NCBI GenBank assembly: GCA_007129985.1
Contig: SKUL01000122.1
Span: forward strand, 1-6,314
Origin: Flavobacteriales bacterium
Lineage (GTDB): Bacteria > Bacteroidota > Bacteroidia > Flavobacteriales_D > SKUL01
Length of the DNA stretch: 6,314 bases
Direction of reading: 5' to 3'
Each line of letters begins with the position of its first letter. Position 1 is the stretch's first letter. Below the pieces are notes generated by a model. It saw only the letters and a list, made by a program, of their open reading frames with translations, was not told the origin of the DNA and searched no databases. Shown here in pieces: positions 1 through 5,558 of this stretch. Made by a program: the position numbers and the translations under genes.

Positions 1-520
1 ATGCCACGCCAATGTTGTAGGCAATGTTGCTGTTGAAGTAAAACCCTCCGAAGCCCGATGGGTCCACAACATTTCCGCCGCGATAGTGCACCGTGACCAT
101 GTCGGCACTTCCGCTGTTCATGGCCGCCGGCAACTGAATGTTCAGCAATTCTCCTACATGCGTAAAGTCTAATTGGCCGCTGTTGTGCACCACCGAATCT
201 ACCTCTTGTCCCTTGAGGTCGAGCGGGAGGTTAGCAATACCATCTATCAGGGCCTCAAACTCAATGCTGCAGGCTGAGCTCGATTCAAAGCCCGAAAAAT
301 CGGTGAGGTCAATAAACAGGGTGTGTTTAAGCAGATTGATGCTGTCGCTGATACCGGTATTGGCCGCCGACCGCGCTTCGGGCTGGGCCATTCGCCAAAG
401 CGGAGCGTATTGCTTGTGGTCTTTGCAGGTGTGGGCTTCCTGGGCTTGGACAAGCGCGGGCAGCAGTAGTGCAAAGCTGATAATCAGGAAGATAGTGGTG
501 CTGGGTCTGTTTTTCTTCAT
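1..520 (-). CDS. Secreted M1-family metallopeptidase (aminopeptidase N-like), N-terminal part only
   Basis: Reading the minus strand from the ATG at 520 gives 173 codons with no stop before the window edge, so the C-terminal part is missing. Residues 1-26 are a standard Sec signal peptide: basic start (MKKNR), a hydrophobic core (IFLIISFALLLPAL) and a likely cleavage at VQA|QE. There is no lipobox cysteine. From about residue 58 the sequence fits the N-terminal beta-sandwich of Bacteroidota M1 peptidases: NLLKHTLFIDLTDF, then VTVHYRGG (142-149) and DPSGFGGFYF (153-162) followed by AYNIGVA, a block typical of this family just before the catalytic domain. The zinc site (HExxH...E) and the GxMEN motif would lie beyond the edge and cannot be seen. 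Expected role: release of N-terminal amino acids from peptides in the periplasm, on the surface or outside the cell. Many relatives carry a C-terminal type IX secretion tail; whether this one does is unknown. It is divergent from the gene at 714. Confidence 0.85.
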   Translation of the reverse strand, partial: MKKNRPSTTIFLIISFALLLPALVQAQEAHTCKDHKQYAPLWRMAQPEARSAANTGISDSINLLKHTLFIDLTDFSGFESSSACSIEFEALIDGIANLPLDLKGQEVDSVVHNSGQLDFTHVGELLNIQLPAAMNSGSADMVTVHYRGGNVVDPSGFGGFYFNSNIAYNIGVA

Positions 521-713
521 TGCTTACAAGTGACGCGATTAAGGTACCAATAAATCTCGGGGTCAAAAAAAATGCTTGACTTTCCAAGAATCCGTGCAAC
601 ATTTTTCAATTTGGTCGTCTTACTATTGGAAACCCAAAAACCGGATATTCTCAGTAAACTGGTGAATGCCCTCGTATTTAAAGGAAAACAGACGTAATTG
701 AAATCCTAAACGT

Positions 714-2261
714 ATGAAACCATCACGCGAATTGTTCGAATTGGTAAAGTCGCTCACCAAGTCAGAAAAGCGATTTTTCAAGTTATCGTCTTCCCTTCAA
801 AGTGGCGATAAAAACTACCTGAAGATTTTTGATGCCATCGACAAGCAAACCGAATACGACGAGGAGAGCATCAAGGAACAATACGAGGGAGAAACCTTTG
901 TAAAGCACTTCCCTTCTGAGAAAAACCATCTTTACAAGCTTATTCTTAAAAGTTTGCGGGCGTACCATTCAGATAATACGGTTAGTTCGGTGCTGAAGCA
1001 GGAGATTAAAAACATCGAAATCCTCTACAAAAAGGCGCTCTTCAAGGAGTGCAATAAGTTTTTGGCACGGGCTAAAAAGACGGCCATCGCCCACGAGAAA
1101 TTTTACTACTGGTTTGAACTTCTCAATTGGGAGAAGTTGTTGCTGGAAGAGGCCTACGAAGCCGGTGAATTTACCCGTGATATTGACGAGCTGATTCAAG
1201 AAGAACAGGAAGTGATTGAAAAGCTGAGGAATCTTGCGGCCTATCACGTGCTGTACAGCAAGATTAATTTCGTTTTTCGAAGTGGAGGCTTTGTGCGGAG
1301 CGATGAGGATAGAGCAGTGGTGGAGGAAATATCTAATCATCCGCTGATTAAAGGCAAAAACACAGCGCTTAGTCACCGGGCAGCAACGATTTGCTACTAC
1401 ATACAGGGGTTTTGCGCCATGGCCAACCGCGATACCCAGCGCAGCTATGAAAAGTTTAACCGGGTACGCGAGATTCTGGATCAGAACCCATTGGTGAAGA
1501 AAGATGTGGCCCGAAGATATGTGCGCACGCTCAACCAGATCCTACTCAATTTAATTGACCTGAGAAAAATGGATGAGGCGCGTAAATTGATTCAGACCAT
1601 GCGGGCGCTTCCGGTCAACGCCGCCTTTGCCAGTACGGATATTCAGGTACTCATTTTCAGGGCGACTTATCAGGCTGAATTAAAGTGGTATCAGCAAAAA
1701 GGCGATTTTGAAGGAGCCTTGCCGCTCATTGATGAAATTCTGAAAGGCTTCGCCGATTTTGACGATAAAATCAGCAAAGAGCAACAAATCGTTTTCAATT
1801 ACAGCATTGCCTACACCTATTTTGGTGCTGGGGAGTATTCCAAGGCTTTGTACTGGAACAACAAAGTGCTCAATGACAATGAGCCCAACCTGAGGCAGGA
1901 TATCTACAGTTATGCCCGCCTGTTTAATCTGGCCATTCACTACGAACTGGGCAACCAGGATTTGATGGAGTATATCATCAAATCAACGGCGCGCTACCTG
2001 AACCGTCGTCAGCGCGATTACCAAATTGAGGTGTTGATTTTGGGCTATATGAAGAAAATAGCCAGAAGCCATTTCGAAAAAGACATCAAGCCCCTGTTTG
2101 AGAAGTTTTATCTTGACCTTAAGGAGAATATCAATTTGAAAACCGACCGCGTGCTGTTGGAATACTTTGATTATTTTGCGTGGGCGAAGGGCAAAATCGA
2201 AGGTATTTCATTTGCCGAATCGGTGAGAGTGCGGCACGAAAAAGGATTGCTCACGGAATAA
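714..2261 (+). CDS. Conserved Bacteroidota protein of unknown function, all-helical, TPR-like
   Basis: The protein has 515 residues. It has no signal peptide, no membrane segment and no catalytic motif that I can see, so it is probably cytosolic. The sequence looks helical throughout. The N-terminal block (about 1-90: RELFELVKSLTKSEKRFFKL, then GDKNYLKIFDAID and LYKLILKSLRAYH) is Lys-rich and resembles a family of uncharacterised proteins common in Flavobacteriia. Helix pairs with TPR-like spacing follow; the clearest is about 361-388 (FNYSIAYTYFGAGEYSKALYWNNKVL), with weaker ones near 104-150, 270-300 and 395-425. TPR-type arrays usually bind other proteins, so a scaffold or adaptor role is a reasonable guess but not shown. 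The ATG at 714 is chosen because the conserved block begins directly there; no Shine-Dalgarno sequence precedes it, which is normal for this phylum. A small gene on the same strand follows after 49 bases and may be co-transcribed. Confidence is high that it is a gene and low for any function. Confidence 0.88.
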   Translation: MKPSRELFELVKSLTKSEKRFFKLSSSLQSGDKNYLKIFDAIDKQTEYDEESIKEQYEGETFVKHFPSEKNHLYKLILKSLRAYHSDNTVSSVLKQEIKNIEILYKKALFKECNKFLARAKKTAIAHEKFYYWFELLNWEKLLLEEAYEAGEFTRDIDELIQEEQEVIEKLRNLAAYHVLYSKINFVFRSGGFVRSDEDRAVVEEISNHPLIKGKNTALSHRAATICYYIQGFCAMANRDTQRSYEKFNRVREILDQNPLVKKDVARRYVRTLNQILLNLIDLRKMDEARKLIQTMRALPVNAAFASTDIQVLIFRATYQAELKWYQQKGDFEGALPLIDEILKGFADFDDKISKEQQIVFNYSIAYTYFGAGEYSKALYWNNKVLNDNEPNLRQDIYSYARLFNLAIHYELGNQDLMEYIIKSTARYLNRRQRDYQIEVLILGYMKKIARSHFEKDIKPLFEKFYLDLKENINLKTDRVLLEYFDYFAWAKGKIEGISFAESVRVRHEKGLLTE

Positions 2262-2310
2262 GATTTGACCGGAAGCGCAATTCTGCCTGTAGGTTAAAAG
2301 ACAGACCAAG

Positions 2311-2637
2311 ATGGATTTAACAAAAATCAACTACGGTGAAAATTTGTTCAGAGATGCTGATTTTGGCATCGCAATGCAGTGGCTCCAATCGCTGGTAAAG
2401 GACTTGACCGAGGAGGAAGGATGGCACTTGCTAATGAAGATGTATAATGAGGGCTTTACAGATGAACAGAAGGCTTCACTCAGAGAACGGAAAAGCAAAA
2501 ACCCACTGCTAGTGCCACCGAATTTCATTACACTTATCAGCATGACCTTTACCGAGATAATTGCCCACAACCAGGGAGCGCTCATGTCTTTTGGATATGA
2601 GCAAATCAAGGTGAGGTACTACATCGGTGAAGATTAA
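2311..2637 (+). CDS. Small hypothetical protein (108 residues)
   Basis: I do not recognise this protein. It is predicted to be soluble and largely helical, with amphipathic stretches at about 18-32 (GIAMQWLQSLVKDLT) and 36-48, a charged middle segment (DEQKASLRERKSK, 51-63), a Pro-Pro break at 69-70, a second helix-forming block (NFITLISMTFTEIIAH, 71-86) and a beta-like end (YEQIKVRYYIGED). There is no signal peptide, Cys/His metal site or DNA-binding motif. Support for it being real: it begins with ATG 49 bases after the preceding gene on the same strand, fills the whole space before the convergent pyrophosphatase gene, and has a normal soluble-protein composition. The reverse-strand open frame across the same bases (2331-2609) is less plausible because it would lie inside this gene and has poor composition. 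The stop codon TAA (2635-2637) overlaps the stop of the convergent gene. It may be co-transcribed with the TPR-like gene. Confidence 0.7.
   Translation: MDLTKINYGENLFRDADFGIAMQWLQSLVKDLTEEEGWHLLMKMYNEGFTDEQKASLRERKSKNPLLVPPNFITLISMTFTEIIAHNQGALMSFGYEQIKVRYYIGED
2634..2637. other. Overlapping stop codons of two convergent genes (TTAA)
   Basis: The plus-strand small gene ends with TAA at 2635-2637 and the minus-strand pyrophosphatase gene ends with TAA read from 2636 to 2634. Both stops share the palindrome TTAA, so the genes overlap by 4 bases and there is no intergenic space. I see no hairpin with a T-run around this point, so any transcription terminator must lie inside the opposite gene, or the two transcripts overlap at their 3' ends. 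Confidence 0.75.
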
Positions 2638-5426
2638 ATCATTTCCTGCTTGAACTCGAGCTCCATCTTGAGGGTTACTTCATCGTGTATAAGACGATCG
2701 CCCAAATCATCAAAGAAGCGCCCTGAGCCATAGCGAACGTTGAACAGGCTGCGGTCAAATTCGAGTTTAACTCCGAAGCGAAGCGATTCTTCACCATCGT
2801 GATTGGGATACACCTCTGCCGTAACCGCTTGGGAAATGCCACGGATATTCAGAGTTCCATTGATTTGGAAGCCATCATCGAAAATGCTCCCCGACATGCT
2901 CGTTGGACGAAAAACGGCTACAGGAAATTCTTTGGTGTTGAAGAAGTCGTCGGAAACGAGGTGCGAACGCAGTTTCTCGTTACGCTCGTTATCCTGTATG
3001 TCATCTACGGAAATGCTATTCATATCAATACGCACAACACCATCGGTAATCATGCCATCGGTAATAGCTAAACGAGCATCCAGCACCTTAACAGTTCCGT
3101 TGTGGTTTCCACCAACTTTGCTCGCGTACCAGCTAACATTGCCATAGCTATAGCTGTACGCTTTGGCATCACCCATTACTTTGACATCGGCGGGAACCAT
3201 ATTTGAGGTCTTTTTGTCCATTTTGAAGGAAGTTCCTGAACTGGTGGCTCCATCGCTTGCAGGGCTGTGGTCGCCGTGGCCGTAAAACTGACCGAGCAAG
3301 GGAGCAATCACCAATCCCACCAAACAAGTAAGCTTAATGAGGATGTTCATGGATGGTCCTGAGGTGTCTTTGAAAGGGTCTCCAACCGTGTCGCCGGTTA
3401 CAGCGGCTTTGTGTGCATCAGAGCCTTTGTAGGTCATTTCACCGTCAATCATTACACCGGCTTCGAACGATTTTTTCGCATTGTCCCACGCACCTCCGGC
3501 GTTGTTCTGGAAAATGGCCCAAAGAACACCCGATACGGTAACACCGGCCATGTAGGCACCAAGTGCTTCAGGTCCCATGATGAAACCAACCAACACAGGA
3601 GTAATAATGGTAATGGCCCCCGGCAGCATCATTTCTTTGATAGCCGCGTTGGTAGAAATCTCTACACATTTGGCATATTCGGGTTTGCCGGTTCCTTCCA
3701 TAATGCCGGGAATTTCCTTAAACTGTCGTCGTACCTCCTTCACCATCTCCATGGCGGCCTTACCTACCGAGTTCATGGCAAGGGCTGAGAAAACCACCGG
3801 AATCATTCCTCCAATGAACAGTGCAGCAAGCACGTGTGCTTTAAAAATATTGATCCCGTCAATGCCCGTAAACACCACGTAAGCAGCGAAAAGAGCAAGG
3901 GCCGTAAGCGCTGCAGATGCAATCGCAAAGCCTTTTCCGATGGCAGCAGTGGTGTTTCCTACTGAGTCCAGGATATCCGTTTTTTCGCGCACCTCTTTCG
4001 GAAGTCCGCTCATCTCGGCAATACCACCTGCGTTGTCGGCAATCGGGCCAAAGGCATCTATGGCAAGTTGCATGGCGGTTGTGGCCATCATGGCCGAAGC
4101 CGCAATACCTACCCCGTAAAAGCCAGCCAGTTCGTAAGCACCCCAGATAGCACCGGCAAAGAGCAGTATGGGCGCAAAGGTAGATAGCATACCTGTTGCA
4201 AGTCCTGCAATTACGTTTGTGGCATGACCGGTACTTGATTTTTGAACAATATCCATCACAGGCTTTTTACCCATTGCGGTGTAGTATTCCGTGAAATAGG
4301 AAATGGCGCCACCCACAGTAAGACCAACCAACACGGCTCCAAACACGCGGATGGTTTGTATGTCTTTTACACCTTCGCCAAAGTAATAGATGCTGATGCT
4401 GTCGGGAAGAATGAAATCAATCGCAAAGTAAGCAGCAACAGCGGTGAGGATGATAGACCCCCAGTTTCCGCGGTTCAATGCGCTTTGTACCTCGGCTTCT
4501 TTGGCATTGTCGTCTTTGATTTTGATAACGAGCGTACCAAGAATACTGAATATAATTCCCAGCCCGGCAATAATCAAGGGAAGCAAAATGGGGCTGATGC
4601 CTCCAAATCCGTCGTCGGTAATAGAACCACCCATGTCGCTGATAACGTAGTTACCCAATACCATCGCAGCAAGCACAGTTGCCACATATGAACCGAAAAG
4701 GTCGGCACCCATTCCGGCTACGTCGCCTACGTTGTCTCCAACGTTGTCTGCTATAGTAGCGGGGTTGCGCGGGTCATCTTCCGGAATACCGGCTTCTACC
4801 TTGCCAACCAGGTCAGCGCCTACATCGGCAGCTTTGGTATAAATACCTCCGCCCACTCGGGCAAACAGGGCGATAGACTCAGCGCCCAGTGAAAAACCTG
4901 CAAGTGCCTCCAGTATGATGGTCATGTCGTTGGTGCTGGTCCATTCACCACCCATAAGCCATGCAAACAGAGCGATAAACAAAACGCTTAAACCGAAAAC
5001 GGCAAGACCGGCTACTCCCAGACCCATTACCGCACCTCCGTTAAAGGAAACAGCAAGCGCTTTTTTCAGGCTTGTTCTGGCGGCCTGCGTGGTGCGAACA
5101 TTGGCAGCAGTTGCAATGCGCATCCCGATGTTGCCTGCTATGGCACTGAAAGATGCTCCTATTACGAAAGCAACAACAATGAACCAGTGCGAGTGCGGAA
5201 CGAGATATGAAATCAATCCGAGCAGAAGACCCGCTACCACTACAAAAATGGACAGCACACGGTACTCGGCTGCCAGAAAAGCCAGGGCTCCGTCACGAAT
5301 GTGTTTGGCCAGGGTCTTCATTTTGTCGTCACCAGCGTCCTGGGCGATTACCCATTTTGCTTTGAACGCCATTACAATCAGTCCGATGATGGCCATAAGC
5401 GGCACCAGGTACAAAAAGCTTGTCAT
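2634..5426 (-). CDS. hppA: Membrane-integral ion-pumping pyrophosphatase fused to a C-terminal YceI domain
   Basis: The protein has 930 residues, about 200 more than a usual bacterial M-PPase. Residues 1-712 are a complete pump that hydrolyses pyrophosphate in the cytoplasm and moves cations out across the inner membrane, with 16 hydrophobic spans, the first at about 3-20 and the last at about 691-712. The signature substrate and Mg-binding region is intact: GGGIYTKAADVGADLVGKVE (192-211), EDDPRNP (216-222), and D227, D231, D235 in ADNVGDNVGDVAGMGADLF. The C-terminal site is also intact: NNAGGAWDNAKK (641-652) and GDTVGDPFKDTSGPSMNILIK (678-698; D679, D683, K686, D687, N694, K698). GNTTAAIGKG (490-499) has A494 and G497, the pattern of K+-dependent enzymes. 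The gate has Glu183 in TM5 (GAESIALFAR), while the two usual TM6 Glu positions are Gly245 and Ala249; this resembles the H+-pumping Flavobacterium johnsoniae type, so a 'sodium-translocating' label would be doubtful. A linker (713-754) and a YceI domain (about 755-926) follow in frame. The ATG at 5426 starts right at the family's usual N-terminal helix. It has its own likely promoter upstream. Confidence 0.95.
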   Translation of the reverse strand: MTSFLYLVPLMAIIGLIVMAFKAKWVIAQDAGDDKMKTLAKHIRDGALAFLAAEYRVLSIFVVVAGLLLGLISYLVPHSHWFIVVAFVIGASFSAIAGNIGMRIATAANVRTTQAARTSLKKALAVSFNGGAVMGLGVAGLAVFGLSVLFIALFAWLMGGEWTSTNDMTIILEALAGFSLGAESIALFARVGGGIYTKAADVGADLVGKVEAGIPEDDPRNPATIADNVGDNVGDVAGMGADLFGSYVATVLAAMVLGNYVISDMGGSITDDGFGGISPILLPLIIAGLGIIFSILGTLVIKIKDDNAKEAEVQSALNRGNWGSIILTAVAAYFAIDFILPDSISIYYFGEGVKDIQTIRVFGAVLVGLTVGGAISYFTEYYTAMGKKPVMDIVQKSSTGHATNVIAGLATGMLSTFAPILLFAGAIWGAYELAGFYGVGIAASAMMATTAMQLAIDAFGPIADNAGGIAEMSGLPKEVREKTDILDSVGNTTAAIGKGFAIASAALTALALFAAYVVFTGIDGINIFKAHVLAALFIGGMIPVVFSALAMNSVGKAAMEMVKEVRRQFKEIPGIMEGTGKPEYAKCVEISTNAAIKEMMLPGAITIITPVLVGFIMGPEALGAYMAGVTVSGVLWAIFQNNAGGAWDNAKKSFEAGVMIDGEMTYKGSDAHKAAVTGDTVGDPFKDTSGPSMNILIKLTCLVGLVIAPLLGQFYGHGDHSPASDGATSSGTSFKMDKKTSNMVPADVKVMGDAKAYSYSYGNVSWYASKVGGNHNGTVKVLDARLAITDGMITDGVVRIDMNSISVDDIQDNERNEKLRSHLVSDDFFNTKEFPVAVFRPTSMSGSIFDDGFQINGTLNIRGISQAVTAEVYPNHDGEESLRFGVKLEFDRSLFNVRYGSGRFFDDLGDRLIHDEVTLKMELEFKQEMI
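2649..3164 (-). other. YceI-like domain at the C-terminus of the pyrophosphatase (residues about 755-926)
   Basis: This entry describes a protein domain within the gene above, not a separate gene. The pattern fits the YceI family (lipocalin-like beta barrels that bind long isoprenoid or other lipids, usually periplasmic): a first strand VSWYASKVGGNHNGTVKV (764-781), then GVVRIDMNSISVDD (796-809), LRSHLVSDDFFNTKEFPVAVF (819-839), the typical NGTLNIRGISQAVTAEV (856-872), and a final strand pair through FDRSLFNVRYG (890-900) to LKMELEF (919-925). It has no signal peptide and no independent start with upstream signals; the nearest internal Met residues (736, 743, 751) lie in the linker. In the known topology of M-PPases the C-terminus faces away from the cytoplasm, so the domain would be delivered to the periplasm by the last membrane span. 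The linker between them (713-754) is rich in Ser, Thr, Gly, Asp and His, consistent with a flexible tether. The fusion is read directly from the sequence; lipid binding is inferred from the family. Confidence 0.9.
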
Positions 5427-5462
5427 ATCAATTGGATTTAGGTTCGTTCAATTTTCGGTCGG

Positions 5463-5496
5463 CAAAAATAGACTTTTTCGCCTATGTGAAGGGCAA
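5463..5496 (-). promoter_or_regulatory. Probable Bacteroidota-type promoter of the pyrophosphatase gene
   Basis: On the minus strand the sequence TATTTTTG (5470 to 5463) matches the Bacteroidota -7 consensus TAnnTTTG at every fixed position. A TTG (5496 to 5494) lies 23 bases upstream, at the wide end of the 17-23 base spacing reported for Flavobacterium promoters. The -7 element ends 36 bases before the ATG at 5426, giving a short leader of about 30 bases. That leader is A-rich and has no Shine-Dalgarno sequence, as is usual in this phylum. The -33 TTG overlaps the edge of a direct repeat pair. Transcription from the upstream pdhB gene could also contribute, since no strong terminator is seen between them. 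Confidence 0.55.
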
Positions 5497-5514
5497 CGCG
5501 CAAATAACGCGCAA
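5495..5514. repeat. Two direct copies of AACGCGCAA, 11-base period, at the pyrophosphatase promoter
   Basis: AACGCGCAA occurs at 5495-5503 and again at 5506-5514, separated by 2 bases, giving an 11-base period close to one DNA helical turn. It lies immediately upstream of, and touching, the predicted -33 element of the pyrophosphatase gene. Direct repeats on one face of the helix are a common arrangement for regulator binding. The GC-rich CGCG cores stand out against AT-richer flanks. It could also be chance in a short GCGC-rich stretch; another GCGC follows at 5517-5520. Confidence 0.4.
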
Positions 5515-5558
5515 TGGCGCTACCAAACTTAACAGCAGGGTAACAGGAAATAGTCCGC

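Noticed and set aside
138..533. Open frame of 131 codons on the plus strand.
   Set aside because: It lies antisense to the M1 peptidase start, which has a clear signal peptide and family motifs; the plus-strand frame has Ser/Arg/Trp-rich shadow composition.
539..567. Possible promoter for the M1 peptidase on the minus strand (TTTG, 17 bases, TACCTTAA).
   Set aside because: The spacing fits but the -7 element matches TAnnTTTG only in its first half, too weak to list as a feature.
621..628. Possible -7 element TACTATTG for the TPR-like gene.
   Set aside because: One mismatch from TAnnTTTG, but no TTG at a suitable distance upstream and a long leader of about 85 bases; not distinguishable from chance.
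2649..3220. YceI region as a separate gene with its own start at a linker Met.
   Set aside because: The reading frame is continuous with the pump, there is no signal peptide after any linker Met although YceI proteins are normally exported, and no promoter or spacer is seen.
4915..5532. Open frame of 205 codons on the plus strand opposite the pyrophosphatase gene.
   Set aside because: It is antisense to highly conserved pump sequence, rich in Ala/Thr/Pro/Arg without family pattern, and explained by the codon use of the real gene.
5490..5558. Possible terminator hairpins after pdhB (GCGC-CATT-GCGC and CGCG-TTATTTG-CGCG on the minus strand).
   Set aside because: Stems of only 4 base pairs made from self-complementary GCGC/CGCG and no proper T-run; not a convincing intrinsic terminator.
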